DNA of 64,000 bases from Kribbibacterium absianum (GCF_030067705.1 NZ_JASJEX010000004.1:62001-126000), one strand, 5' to 3'. Positions 25,472 to 33,996 are shown, counted from the stretch's first letter. Made by a program: numbers and translations. Notes: generated by a model from the sequence alone, not told the origin.

Positions 25472-26737
25472 TCAGTCGTCAGCGCCGTCCAAGGCGTCGT
25501 CTTCGAGCACCGGGCTGTGGGGCTCCCCTGGCAGCTCGATGTCCCGGAGCTTGCGCTCCATCGCGCGGGCCCTCGTCGTGATGATCCTGTCCACCGTGTG
25601 GCCCGCGCGCTCGATCTGCGCCTTGGCCTGCTCCAGAGCCTTCTGGTACCGGGGGAACTCGGCCTTCACGCCCTGGAGCACCTGGAGCACCGTGTCCGTC
25701 TGCCTCTGGATCGCGAGCGTCTGGTAACTGAGCTGCAGGCTGTTGAGGAGGGCCGCCATCGTCGAGGGGCCGGCCACGTTCACCGAGTAGTCGCGCTGCA
25801 GCTCGACGATGAGCCCGGGAACGGAGACCACCTCCGCATACAGGCCCTCCACGGGCAGGAACATGAGCGCGAAGTTGGTGGTCTCGGGCACCGAGATGTA
25901 CTTGCTCGAGATGTCCTTCGCCTCGCGCTTCACGACGGCCACGAGCGCCTTCCTCGCAGCCTCCACGTCCGCCTTCGTCCCCGCCTCGCGGGCCTCCTCG
26001 AGCGCAGCGTAGGTGTCCCCCGGGAACTTGGCGTCGATGGGCAAGAGGACCGCCCCGCCGCCCTCCACCGGGATGCGGACGGCGAACTCCACCACGTCCC
26101 GCGAGCCGGGCTTGACGGCCACGTTGGTCTCGTACTGTTCGGGCGCGAGCACTTCCTGGAGGATCGCGCCCAGCTGGACCTCGCCCAGGATGCCCCGGGT
26201 CTTCACGTTGGTGAGCACGCGCCGCAGGTCGCCCACGTTCGACGCGAGCCCCTGCACCGCCCCGAGGCCTTGGTTCACGGCCTCCAGCTGCTCGTTGATG
26301 GATTGGAACGACACGGCCAAGCGGTCGTTCAAGGTCTTCGCGAGCCGTTCGTCCACGGTGGCGCGGACGGTCTCGAGTTGGTGGCTCGTGTCGAGGCGCA
26401 GCGCGCTCATCTGGCCGGCCATCTCCTGACGGAGCGCGTTCTGGCCCGCCGCCATCGAAGACGCCGCAACGGAGAGCTGCCCCGAGACGTCCTGCCTCAG
26501 CTGGTCCATGCGGGCGTCGACTCGCGCGACCGCCTGGGCCGTGCCGTCCACGGACGCCGACAGCCGCCCCGCGTCCTGCGCCTGCCGGGCGGCCAGCTCC
26601 CGCAGATGCGCGTCGGTGCTCGCAAGCGCCTGGTCGACAGGGGCCGGCGCGCCAGAGCGCAGCTCCCGAAGAACCAGGAGCCCCACCACCAGGGCGGCCG
26701 CGGCCGCCAAAAAGGCCAACAGGGACAACAGGTCCAT
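25472..26737 (-). CDS. rmuC: DNA recombination protein RmuC
   Basis: RmuC proteins limit recombination at inverted repeats and contain a PD-(D/E)XK nuclease-like core. The 421-residue protein starts with a membrane segment (LLSLLAFLAAAAALVVGLLV), then a long coiled coil (about 40-200) and the core with GILGEVQLGAIL, VEFAVRIPVEG and LPIDAKFPGDTY. The ATG at 26737 follows AAGGAGC. A longer reading to 26764 lacks a ribosome site. It heads a two-gene unit with dgt. The promoter carries an SOS box, so damage induction is likely. Confidence 0.93.
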   Translation of the reverse strand: MDLLSLLAFLAAAAALVVGLLVLRELRSGAPAPVDQALASTDAHLRELAARQAQDAGRLSASVDGTAQAVARVDARMDQLRQDVSGQLSVAASSMAAGQNALRQEMAGQMSALRLDTSHQLETVRATVDERLAKTLNDRLAVSFQSINEQLEAVNQGLGAVQGLASNVGDLRRVLTNVKTRGILGEVQLGAILQEVLAPEQYETNVAVKPGSRDVVEFAVRIPVEGGGAVLLPIDAKFPGDTYAALEEAREAGTKADVEAARKALVAVVKREAKDISSKYISVPETTNFALMFLPVEGLYAEVVSVPGLIVELQRDYSVNVAGPSTMAALLNSLQLSYQTLAIQRQTDTVLQVLQGVKAEFPRYQKALEQAKAQIERAGHTVDRIITTRARAMERKLRDIELPGEPHSPVLEDDALDGADD

Positions 26738-26771
26738 CGGTGCTCCTTGCGTCAAATGTTCCAATGTCCCC

Positions 26772-26800
26772 AGTATGTGTCAGAACGCGCGTTCGTGCAA
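26772..26800 (-). promoter_or_regulatory. rmuC promoter with SOS (LexA) box
   Basis: On the minus strand TTGCAC and CATACT lie 17 bases apart. The spacer contains GAACGCGCGTTC at 26783-26794, a perfect match to the Gram-positive/actinobacterial SOS consensus GAAC-N4-GTTC. LexA bound here would cover the -35 to -10 interval. The start codon is about 35 bases downstream. Confidence 0.75.
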
Positions 26801-26814
26801 GCCGCCCCGGCCAG

Positions 26815-27978
26815 CTAGCGCTCCATGTGCTGGCGGTGAGCCTCCTCGGCGAAGGAGGGGTCGTCCGGGCTGATCAGCTCGTCGTGGCCCTCCGAGTCGT
26901 AGTGGTGCAACAGCACCGGCTGGAAGAGCCGGAGCTTCACGGCGAACAACGCCGAGAAGGCCATCAGGAACAGGAAGATCGCGATCCGAGGCCAGAGGCC
27001 CACCTGGGTCATCACGATGGCGCCCGCGCACAACAGGAACGTCCACAGGTAGATCAGGAGCACCGCCTGGCGCTGGTTGAACCCCTCTTGGATCAAACGG
27101 TGATGGATGTGCCCCTTGTCAGCCTGACCCACGGACACGTGGGCGCGGCGCCGACGCACGATGGCGGAGAACGTGTCCATGATGGGGACCCAGGCCAGCA
27201 CGAGCGGCAGGAGGATCATCGTGAGGCCGGCGACGCGCGTGACCGAGAGCAAGGAGATGCACCCGAGCGAGAACCCGAGCAAAAGCGACCCGGAATCGCC
27301 GAGGAAGATACCGGCGGGGTTGAAGTTGTACCTCAGGAATCCAAGCGTGGCGCCGCAGAGGACGATCGCCAGACCGGCGGCGTCGTACCGGCCGGCGTTG
27401 AACGCGAGCACGAAGAGCGTCAGCGACGAGATGCAGGACACGCCGGAAGCAAGGCCGTCCAGCCCGTCGATCAGGTTGATGATGTTGGCGAACGCGACGA
27501 GATAGACCACCGTGAGCACGTAGCCCATCCAGCCGAGGTTCACCTCGCCCGGGGCGAACGGGTTCACCACGTTGCCTATCACGAGGCCGCTCGCAGCGGC
27601 CACGACAGCGGCGGCCACCTGCAGGCAGAGCTTGGGAAGCGGTCGGAGCCCTCGCACGTCGTCCACCGCACCGGTCAAGAAGATGACCACAAGCGAGAGC
27701 CCGAGGACCGGGTAGTTCACGAGCTGGCGCCCCTCCGAAAAGAAGACCGACGACCACACCCCGGCCTTGGCGCCCCACGCCAGGAGCCCAAACGCGCAGG
27801 CCATGCCGAGGGCCACGGCGATGCCGCCCATGCGAGGGATCGGGACCCGGTTGACCCGGCGCTTGGCCGGGCGGTCCACGGCACCGAGCGCGATCGCAAT
27901 GCGGCGGGCCACAGGCGTGCACAGAAGCGTCACAAGGAACGCGGTCAGGAAGGCACAGGCGAACGCGAACCAGTCCAT
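26815..27978 (-). CDS. wecA: Undecaprenyl-phosphate GlcNAc-1-phosphate transferase (WecA/TagO family)
   Basis: This polytopic enzyme transfers a sugar-1-phosphate from a UDP-sugar to undecaprenyl phosphate, starting teichoic acid or other surface glycan synthesis. The 387-residue protein has about ten membrane segments. It carries family motifs: PRMGG, the aspartate pair TGAVDDVRGL, NIINLIDGLDGLASG, and KGHIHHRLIQEG with the conserved histidines. It is related to MraY, present elsewhere in this window, but the HIHH motif marks the WecA/TagO branch. The ATG at 27978 follows AGGAAAGG. It is apparently monocistronic. Confidence 0.92.
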   Translation of the reverse strand: MDWFAFACAFLTAFLVTLLCTPVARRIAIALGAVDRPAKRRVNRVPIPRMGGIAVALGMACAFGLLAWGAKAGVWSSVFFSEGRQLVNYPVLGLSLVVIFLTGAVDDVRGLRPLPKLCLQVAAAVVAAASGLVIGNVVNPFAPGEVNLGWMGYVLTVVYLVAFANIINLIDGLDGLASGVSCISSLTLFVLAFNAGRYDAAGLAIVLCGATLGFLRYNFNPAGIFLGDSGSLLLGFSLGCISLLSVTRVAGLTMILLPLVLAWVPIMDTFSAIVRRRRAHVSVGQADKGHIHHRLIQEGFNQRQAVLLIYLWTFLLCAGAIVMTQVGLWPRIAIFLFLMAFSALFAVKLRLFQPVLLHHYDSEGHDELISPDDPSFAEEAHRQHMER

Positions 27979-28105
27979 GCCCCCCCCTTTCCTCGTCCTG
28001 ACCGGCACAAACGCCGCCACCTGTCACCAGTGTGCCAGTCTACTGCATGGGTGCGCGCTCCTCCGCACACACCCCACAGGCACAGACCGTCCGCGGGGTC
28101 AAGGC

Positions 28106-28134
28106 TTTAAGAGCCTGCGAAGAGGGGCAATAAT
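28106..28134 (+). promoter_or_regulatory. Promoter of the candidate small RNA
   Basis: TTTAAG and AATAAT are separated by exactly 17 bases. The predicted start of transcription, about seven bases on, is G28141. That is the first base of the closing stem of the RNA described next. Confidence 0.6.
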
Positions 28135-28140
28135 CGTTCT

Positions 28141-28308
28141 GCCGCCCCCGCGGCACTAACTGGGTGAACCGACAAGCATTCAACGGGAGGCCCCCTGCTT
28201 GTCCCAGTACAGGTATCCCCCGTTGTTGGGGAAGCTGGAACCGACGGCATGGCCACCCACCTGTGAGAGGTGGGTTCATTTCTCGTTCCGACGGGGGCGG
28301 CGCCTTTT
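28141..28308 (+). ncRNA. Structured small RNA candidate (6S-like length and form)
   Basis: No gene fits here, but the sequence is strongly structured. The 5' end GCCGCCCCCG pairs perfectly with CGGGGGCGGC at 28292-28301, and three more pairs extend the stem past one bulged A. GCC and TTTT follow, so the closing stem can also act as terminator. Inside, GACAAGCA (28171-28178) pairs with TGCTTGTC (28196-28203), while CAACGGG in that loop can pair with CCCGTTG at 28219-28225, forming a pseudoknot. An 8-bp hairpin sits at 28255-28275. The length (about 168 nt) and end-to-end pairing suggest 6S RNA, but I cannot confirm the class. A riboswitch-like leader of ugd is the alternative. Confidence 0.55.
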
Positions 28309-28429
28309 GTGCCGCTGCAACCTCATCGCCCCTGACGATCGCGCAGTTTTCCCGACGCGTGCGGCGCCCGCGCGGCAAAGGACCTACCCTTGGTGCGTCC
28401 CCTGCCATGCAGCAACGAAGGGTGCCTAT
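28309..28429 (+). other. Leader of the nucleotide-sugar dehydrogenase gene
   Basis: The 121 bases after the small RNA candidate hold the ugd leader. GAAGGGTG lies six bases before the ATG. I could not place a separate promoter, so read-through from the small RNA promoter is possible. Confidence 0.4.
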
Positions 28430-29653
28430 ATGAGAATCGCCGTCGCCGGCCTCGGCTACGTGGGCCTGTCCCTCGCCGTCCTGCTCGCCCAGCACAACGA
28501 CGTCACCGCCGTGGACGTGGTGCCGCAGAAGGTCGAGGCGCTCAACCGCCGCGAGTCCCCCATCCGCGACGCGGAGGTCGAGGCCTTCCTGGCCGCGGAC
28601 GCGTCCGGCGAGCGCCCGCTGGCCCTGACGGCCACCACCGACGGCGCCGCGGCCTACGCGGACGCCGACCTCGTCGTGGTCGCGACCCCCACCAACTACG
28701 ACCCGGCACAGAACCACTTCGACACCTCGGCCGTCGAGGCCGTTCTCGACCTGGTCGCCGAGGTCAACCCGGGCGCCCTCGTGGTCGTCAAGTCCACCGT
28801 GCCGGTGGGCTACACCGAGTCCCAGCAGCGGCTCCGGCCGGCCATGCGCCTGCTCTTCAGCCCTGAGTTCCTCCGCGAGGGCCACGCCCTCCAGGACAAC
28901 CTCGAGCCCAGCCGCATCATCGTGGGCGTGCCCCGGGGCGGCGCCGCCACCCGCGGGGACGCCGAGGGCTTCGCGCGCCTGCTGCAGGAGGGCGCGGCGG
29001 GGCCGGACGCCCCCACCCTCGTGATGGGCTCCACGGACGCCGAGGCCGTCAAGCTCTTCGCCAACACGTACCTGGCGCTGCGCGTCGCCTACTTCAACGA
29101 GCTGGACACCTACGCGAGCGAGCGCGGCCTCGACGCCGCGTCCATCATCGAGGGCGTCGGCCTCGACCCGCGCATCGGGCCCCACTACAACAACCCCAGC
29201 TTCGGCTACGGCGGCTACTGCCTGCCCAAGGACACCAAGCAGCTGCTCGCGAACTACGAGGACGTGCCCCAGAGCCTCATCGGGGCCATCGTCGAGGCCA
29301 ACCGCACCCGCAAGGACTACGTGGCCGAGCAGGTGCTCCAGCGCGTGATGGGCCTCGTGTACCAGGGGGTGCCGCACCCGGTGGTGGGCGTGTACCGGCT
29401 CACGATGAAGAGCGGCTCGGACAACTTCCGGGCCAGCTCCGTGCAGGGCATCATGAAGCGCGTCAAGGCCAGGGGCGTCCCGGTCGTGGTCTACGAGCCG
29501 ACCCTCGACGACCCGGAGTTCTTCGGCTCCGAGGTGACGCACGACCTCGACCGCCTCAAGGAGTGCGACGTGATCGTGGCGAACCGCTGGAGCGACGAGC
29601 TGGCCGACGTGGCGGACAAGGTGTACACGCGCGACCTGTTCCGGCGGGACTAG
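28430..29653 (+). CDS. ugd: UDP-glucose 6-dehydrogenase family enzyme
   Basis: This family oxidises UDP-hexoses to UDP-uronic acids in two NAD-dependent steps for capsule or other surface glycans. The 407-residue protein is the short form. The NAD motif [10 protein letters not shown] is at residues 7-16. KSTVPVGYT, the FSPEFLREG motif and the catalytic cysteine in [15 protein letters not shown] follow. UDP-glucose as substrate is likely but not proven from sequence. The ATG at 28430 is chosen because the Rossmann motif must begin the protein. Upstream codons overlap the RNA candidate. A terminator follows. Confidence 0.92.
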   Translation: MRIAVAGLGYVGLSLAVLLAQHNDVTAVDVVPQKVEALNRRESPIRDAEVEAFLAADASGERPLALTATTDGAAAYADADLVVVATPTNYDPAQNHFDTSAVEAVLDLVAEVNPGALVVVKSTVPVGYTESQQRLRPAMRLLFSPEFLREGHALQDNLEPSRIIVGVPRGGAATRGDAEGFARLLQEGAAGPDAPTLVMGSTDAEAVKLFANTYLALRVAYFNELDTYASERGLDAASIIEGVGLDPRIGPHYNNPSFGYGGYCLPKDTKQLLANYEDVPQSLIGAIVEANRTRKDYVAEQVLQRVMGLVYQGVPHPVVGVYRLTMKSGSDNFRASSVQGIMKRVKARGVPVVVYEPTLDDPEFFGSEVTHDLDRLKECDVIVANRWSDELADVADKVYTRDLFRRD

Positions 29654-29676
29654 TCTCCCGGCCCCCGTTCGAACGC

Positions 29677-29704
29677 AGAAGGCCCCTCCCAAGAGGGGCC
29701 TTCT
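29677..29704. terminator. Terminator between ugd and rnpB
   Basis: A perfect 12-bp stem (AGAAGGCCCCTC with GAGGGGCCTTCT) closes a CCAA loop, 24 bases after the ugd stop and next to the 3' end of the convergent RNase P RNA. It can serve both. Confidence 0.8.
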
Positions 29705-29718
29705 CTCATCTGAAAGGG

Positions 29719-30085
29719 GCGAAGCGGGCCGGTAAGCCGGGTTCTGTCGTGGACGACCATTTATCTCGAGACGCCGTCGCCGGCGCCTTCTCTCGCGCAC
29801 AACCCGAGCGCGGGTCGGGCCAACCCATCGCGCTCCTATTCGTGCTTGCTCCGGATGGGGCTTGCCAAGCCGCCCTGTTGCCAAGGCGCTGGTGGTCTCT
29901 TACACCACCGTTTCAGCTTTTCTCTCACCCGAGCCGAGGCCCGGGCAGCGGGAGTCTTCTTTTCTGCGGCGCTTTCCGTCGGATCGCTCCGCCCAGCCGT
30001 TAGCTGGCATCCTGCCCTGTGGAGCCCGGACTTTCCTCACCGGCGCCACGAGGGCACCGGCGCGGCCGTCTGGCCCGCTTCGCGA
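29719..30085 (-). ncRNA. rnpB: RNase P RNA (bacterial class A)
   Basis: The catalytic RNA that matures tRNA 5' ends. Universal signatures are present on the minus strand: GAGGAAAGTCCGGGCTCC near the 5' end (about 30020-30040) and ACAGAACCCGGCTTAC near the 3' end (about 29731-29746). The P1 stem is a perfect 12-bp pairing of 29719-29730 with 30072-30083, which fixes both ends. The length of about 365 nt fits type A. It is divergent from the YigZ gene. Confidence 0.95.
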
Positions 30086-30091
30086 GGCAGC

Positions 30092-30097
30092 ATTGTA
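30092..30097 (-). promoter_or_regulatory. -10 element of rnpB
   Basis: TACAAT on the minus strand, about seven bases before the mapped 5' stem. A weak TTGTAG lies 19 bases further upstream. Confidence 0.55.
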
Positions 30098-30150
30098 GCA
30101 GCTAGAGTGGATGCGTCTACAAACCCCGCGCAATCCCACGAGAAGGACCT

Positions 30151-30786
30151 ATGGACAGCTACCGCACCGTCGCCCGGGGCGCCCGCCCCACCTTCGAGCT
30201 GGTCGACCGCAAGAGCCGCTTCATCGCCCAACTGGCGCACGTCGCGACCGCGGCCGATGCGGACGCGTTCGTCGCCGAGGTGCGCGCCACCCATCACGAC
30301 GCGCGCCACAACGTGCCGGTGTGGATCCTGGCCGACGGCACCGAGCGCGCAAGCGACGACGGCGAGCCCCAGGGCACGGCCGGGCACCCCGTGCTCGACG
30401 TTCTGCGGGGCGCGGGGCTCATGGACGTGTGCTGTGTGGTGACCAGGTACTTCGGTGGCACGCTCCTCGGCCCCGGCGGCCTCGTCCGCGCTTACTCGGG
30501 GGCCGCGTCCGGAGCCATCGATGTCGCTGAGCAGACAGGCGGCGTCGTGGTGATGACCTTCGTCACCCCGTGCGCGGTGTCGGTGCCTTACGCCTGGTAC
30601 GACCGCGTCTCACGCCTCGCGGCGGACGCGGGCGGCAAGGTGCGCGACCAGCTCTTTCGAGAGGACGTGACGCTCACCGTGGACTTCAAGGCCGGTGACG
30701 AGCGCCCCTTCGTGGACGCGGTGCGTGAGCTGGCCTCGGGCGAGGACCTCGTGCGTGTCCGAGAGCCGCGGTTCGCGGAGTTCTGA
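30151..30786 (+). CDS. YigZ/IMPACT family protein
   Basis: This 211-residue protein has the conserved N-terminal UPF0029 domain: KSRFIAQLAHV, HHDARHNVPVW, SDDGEPQGTAGHPVLD and VTRYFGGTLLGPGGLVRAY. The smaller C-terminal part has the EF-G domain IV-like fold of YigZ proteins. The family is linked to translation control in eukaryotes (IMPACT) but is not assigned in bacteria. AGAAGGA precedes the ATG. It is divergent from rnpB and stands upstream of the SOS-regulated repair pair. Confidence 0.9.
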   Translation: MDSYRTVARGARPTFELVDRKSRFIAQLAHVATAADADAFVAEVRATHHDARHNVPVWILADGTERASDDGEPQGTAGHPVLDVLRGAGLMDVCCVVTRYFGGTLLGPGGLVRAYSGAASGAIDVAEQTGGVVVMTFVTPCAVSVPYAWYDRVSRLAADAGGKVRDQLFREDVTLTVDFKAGDERPFVDAVRELASGEDLVRVREPRFAEF

Positions 30787-30870
30787 GCCAGGGCACACGG
30801 TCGGCCATCGCTCACCAGAACGTTCGTGCTCGAACGTCCATTCTTTTTGTGCTAGGATGGAACACAATAG

Positions 30871-30882
30871 GAACGCAAGTTC
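30871..30882 (+). promoter_or_regulatory. SOS (LexA) box upstream of the radical-SAM repair gene
   Basis: GAACGCAAGTTC matches GAAC-N4-GTTC exactly and extends to a 14-base palindrome with the flanking G and C. It lies 12 bases after a TAGGAT -10-like element (30853-30858) and 21 bases before the start codon, covering the expected transcription start. Confidence 0.72.
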
Positions 30883-30903
30883 CGTCCAAGGGAGCACAGC
30901 CGT

Positions 30904-32283
30904 ATGGACACGCTGACCAAGCTCGGAATTCTCGCCGACGCGGCCAAGTACGACGCCGCCTGCACCTCGTCGGGCGTGGACCGCGCGCCCAAGAAGGGGG
31001 CCCTCGGCAACGCCAACTCCTGCGGCTGCTGCCACTCGTTCACGGCAGACGGCCGCTGCGTGACGCTGCTCAAAGTGCTCCTCTCCAACGCCTGCTCCTA
31101 CGACTGCGCCTATTGCGTCAACCGGCGCTCGAACCCGCGCCCCCGCGCCACGTTCGAGCCCCGCGAGCTCGCGAGCCTCACGATGGACTTCTACAAGCGC
31201 AACTACATCGAGGGGCTCTTCCTGAGCTCGGGGGTGCTCGGCGACCCGAACCGCACGGCGGAGCGCATGATCGAGTGCCTCCGCATCCTGCGCGAGGAGG
31301 AGCGGTTCAACGGCTACATCCACGCCAAGGCCATCCCGGGCGCAGACCCGGTGCTCCTCGACCGGCTCGGACGCTATGCGGACCGGCTCTCGGTGAACAT
31401 CGAGCTGCCGAGCCGCGCCTCGTTGGGCGCCCTCTGTCCCGACAAGGACGCGTCGTCGATCCTCCATCCCATGGCCCAGATTTCCCGAACCATCGAGGGC
31501 GAGCGCCTGCTCGGTGCCGGCGGCCGCGGCAACAAGGGCGCCGGCTCACGGTTCTCCACCGTGAAACCGGAGCTTCCCGAGGCGCCCGTCCGGCCGTTGC
31601 TGCCCATGAGCACGGGGGCGCAGACGGCGTCACCCAAGGCCGGTGCCCTCCAGCGCTTCTGTCCCGCCGGACAGTCCACCCAGCTCATCATCGGGGCGAG
31701 CCCCGAGAGCGACAACCAGATCCTCAAGCTCTCAAGCTCCCTGTACCAGAGGTTTGGGCTCAAGCGCGTGTTCTTCTCGGCCTATATGCCGGTGGTGGAC
31801 GACTCCCGGCTCCCCCATCCCGAGACGCCGGTGCCGCTGCGTCGGGAGCACCGCCTGTACCAGGCCGACTGGCTCATGCGTTTCTACGCGTTCACCGCAG
31901 ACGAGCTCGTCTCGCCAGAGGCGCCGTTCCTGGACCTCGACGTAGACCCCAAGCTGGCCTGGGCACTGACCCACATGGAGCGGTTCCCCGTGGAGGTCAA
32001 CACCGCGCCGCAGGCGGAGCTGCTCCGCGTCCCGGGCATCGGTGTCACGGGCGCGCGAAAGATCCTCCGCGCCCGTCGGGGGCACCGGCTCACGTTCGAC
32101 GACCTGGATCGGCTCAAGCTGACCATGAGGCGCGCACGGCACTTCGTCACCTGCAACGGCCAGCGCGACCCACGCAGCCCCGCGAACCCCGAGCTCATCC
32201 GAGAGCGGGTGATCGCCGATGCCTCCCAGTCCACGTACAACAAGACCCGTCGCGTTGCCGAGGGCCAGCTCTCCCTCTTTTGA
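30904..32283 (+). CDS. Radical SAM DNA modification/repair protein (TIGR03916-like)
   Basis: This 459-residue protein matches the radical SAM family found next to uracil-DNA-glycosylase-like proteins (COG4277 type). The iron-sulfur motif is CSYDCAYCVN (about residues 64-73), preceded by a CGCCHSF cluster. The C-terminus holds a helix-hairpin-helix DNA-binding motif (AELLRVPGIGVTGARKIL, about 376-393). The start ATG follows AAGGGAGC. An SOS box in the promoter supports a DNA-damage role. It overlaps the next gene if that gene starts at 32219. The reaction is not known. Confidence 0.9.
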   Translation: MDTLTKLGILADAAKYDAACTSSGVDRAPKKGALGNANSCGCCHSFTADGRCVTLLKVLLSNACSYDCAYCVNRRSNPRPRATFEPRELASLTMDFYKRNYIEGLFLSSGVLGDPNRTAERMIECLRILREEERFNGYIHAKAIPGADPVLLDRLGRYADRLSVNIELPSRASLGALCPDKDASSILHPMAQISRTIEGERLLGAGGRGNKGAGSRFSTVKPELPEAPVRPLLPMSTGAQTASPKAGALQRFCPAGQSTQLIIGASPESDNQILKLSSSLYQRFGLKRVFFSAYMPVVDDSRLPHPETPVPLRREHRLYQADWLMRFYAFTADELVSPEAPFLDLDVDPKLAWALTHMERFPVEVNTAPQAELLRVPGIGVTGARKILRARRGHRLTFDDLDRLKLTMRRARHFVTCNGQRDPRSPANPELIRERVIADASQSTYNKTRRVAEGQLSLF

Positions 32284-33331
32284 CCCCTCCAACCCGTTCC
32301 GCGACGCCAGCGAGGCGACCGTCGTGCTCTCTCGGGAGCTGGCGCGTTGCGCCGCGGAATCGACGGTCGCCTGCGTTGCCGTCGAGCCCACGGCGGAGGG
32401 GGTGCTCACGGCCGTGGGCGCCGCGTACCTGGCCCGCGTGCCAGCGGACGCGATGCGCTTGGTGCGCGCGGACGCCCTCCAACCGCGCTTGGACGAGCAC
32501 GTGGTCGCCGTCGAGACGGACACGGCGTTCGCGGTGCGCGTTCACCGAGGCCTCGAGCGCGCGCTTCGCCAGGGGTGTGACCGGGCGCTGTCGGAGAGCC
32601 GGTGCCCCTCCTGCCGCCGGAGGTGCACGCGCTTCTTCGCGTATCTGGCCGCGAGCGACGCGAAGGACGTGCCCGAGTGCGGCCATCGGTTCCTCCGGCG
32701 CGCCTTCGCGGAGCACCACGCGGTCTTCTGCCACAACAGCGACCCTGACGTCGGCCGAGCCGAGGAGCTTGCCACGGCCGTCTCGCAGGAATGCGAGCGG
32801 GCGCGCCAGTTCGTGCGGTTCTCCCACGCGGCGGACGGGTCGTTCGTCGCGGTCCACCGCCCCAACGCCGACGTGGTCCCCTTGGTGGCCGGCCATTTCA
32901 AGCGGCGCATGGGAACCGAGCGATTCGCGCTCGTCGACCCTCAGCACGGACGCGTGGCGCTCCATGCCGAGGGGCGCCTCACGCTGGTTCGCGTGCCCCA
33001 GAAGGACGCGGAGCGGCTGGCCGACTCCGTGACCCTTGCCGTCGACGAGCCCTATGTGAGGGCGCTGTGGAAGCGGTTCTACGATGCGCTCGAGCTGCCC
33101 GGGCGCCGGGCGGACCAGCGCGGGTACGACCTCCGGGGCTCCTTCATGCCGCAGCGGCTCTGGGCCGGCCTGCCGGAGTTGGACCCCCGCACGGACACCG
33201 CGTGGTCGTTCGTGCCCGCCGCCTATCGGGGCGCCCCTGACGGCCCGCTGCTCGACATGGAAAAAAGCACCGACTCCCGGGCGGGTTCCGGCACCTGCCC
33301 TGTCCTTCCGGCCAGCGGCTCACGTGGTTAG
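32219..33331 (+). CDS. DNA metabolism protein partner (TIGR03915-like, DUF4130)
   Basis: This is the usual companion of the radical SAM protein just upstream. The segment EGVLTAVGAAYLARV near the N-terminus and the DUF4130-type region LWKRFYDALELPGR, then FMPQRLWAGLPEL, are recognisable. A uracil-glycosylase domain fused to some relatives is absent. Length is 370 residues from the ATG at 32219, which overlaps the previous gene by 65 bases. A GTG at 32324 after GAGGCGACC is an alternative that would fit the family N-terminus better. The last 25 residues look unconserved. Confidence 0.8.
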   Translation: MPPSPRTTRPVALPRASSPSFDPSNPFRDASEATVVLSRELARCAAESTVACVAVEPTAEGVLTAVGAAYLARVPADAMRLVRADALQPRLDEHVVAVETDTAFAVRVHRGLERALRQGCDRALSESRCPSCRRRCTRFFAYLAASDAKDVPECGHRFLRRAFAEHHAVFCHNSDPDVGRAEELATAVSQECERARQFVRFSHAADGSFVAVHRPNADVVPLVAGHFKRRMGTERFALVDPQHGRVALHAEGRLTLVRVPQKDAERLADSVTLAVDEPYVRALWKRFYDALELPGRRADQRGYDLRGSFMPQRLWAGLPELDPRTDTAWSFVPAAYRGAPDGPLLDMEKSTDSRAGSGTCPVLPASGSRG

Positions 33332-33585
33332 GAACGAAGCTGCAGCACCGTTCCCCACGGCATGTTCAACCCCTCGTGCCGCTTGTCCTCGCACACGATG
33401 TACTCGTAGTCCTGGGGGTTCAAGAAGGGGCGCCCAGCCGTTTCGAGCACCTGCGCGCCGACGCTCATGAACCATGCCTCGCGCACAGCGTGCTCCGCCG
33501 CCTCGTCGCGCGTCGCAAAGCTCCCTGGGAGCCGGTCCCCGCGCTTGAGCCGTTGATTCACCTCCACCACGCAGTAAGGGCCCAT
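33328..33585 (-). CDS. Small unknown protein
   Basis: An 85-residue soluble protein without a family I know. The start at 33585 follows GAGGGGG. A longer frame from 33660 with AAAGGAG nearby would add 25 residues. Its 3' end overlaps the convergent repair gene by four bases. It contains a Trp/Phe-containing core (AWFMSVGAQVLETAGRPF). Its short length and solitary position resemble the unknown 90-residue gene at 39681-39953. Confidence 0.55.
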   Translation of the reverse strand: MGPYCVVEVNQRLKRGDRLPGSFATRDEAAEHAVREAWFMSVGAQVLETAGRPFLNPQDYEYIVCEDKRHEGLNMPWGTVLQLRS

Positions 33586-33720
33586 CGTCGCCCCCTCACC
33601 TGAAGGCCTTAGGGCGGTGCCATGTGTGCGGCACTGGTTCGGTTCTCCTTTAATATGCAATACTCCACAGACGAATGGCCATAGAGGAACGGCAAGCGGT
33701 CATAGGCGCCGTCGCATTGG

Positions 33721-33996
33721 TCACAGCTGGGTCCGTTGCTCGACGAACCAGCGAGGGTCCTCGTAGAACAACTGGGTCTGGCGATCGCCCACCTGAACGA
33801 CGAACCGGGTGCCGCCCGACCCGGATCCGGGAGCACGCCATGGCCGCGCGCTCGCCACCTTGTCCACGAGAAAGCGACGACCGTCCTCCCAGTCGACCCA
33901 CAGCGGGTGCACCCGCCCGTGAACGTCGGTGCGCTCCCCCACGCCGACGTAGCACCGGTCGCCGCCGGCCACCTGCCCTCGACGCACCAAGGCCAT
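33721..33996 (-). CDS. SOS-linked small protein, possibly DUF6504-like
   Basis: A 91-residue protein. The core has two beta-rich parts: VHPLWVDWEDGRRFLVDKV, then TRFVVQVGDRQTQLFYEDPRW, separated by a Gly/Ser linker. The pattern of a dressed-up Trp/Phe box and a final DPRWFVEQ recalls the DUF6504 proteins of actinobacterial mutagenesis operons, but similarity is weak and I only infer it. GAGGAGGG precedes the ATG. A perfect SOS box lies 21 bases upstream, so expression on DNA damage is likely. Confidence 0.7.
   Translation of the reverse strand: MALVRRGQVAGGDRCYVGVGERTDVHGRVHPLWVDWEDGRRFLVDKVASARPWRAPGSGSGGTRFVVQVGDRQTQLFYEDPRWFVEQRTQL

Noticed and set aside
30821-30836. CGTTCG-TGCT-CGAACG near the repair gene as a second LexA box
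   Set aside because: The half-sites are in the opposite order (GTTC before GAAC), so it does not match the consensus, although it may add local symmetry.
33586-33660. A short leader peptide before the 85-residue gene, from the AAAGGAG at about 33645
   Set aside because: Only a 12-codon frame with no regulatory codon pattern is visible. It may simply be an alternative start of the same gene.
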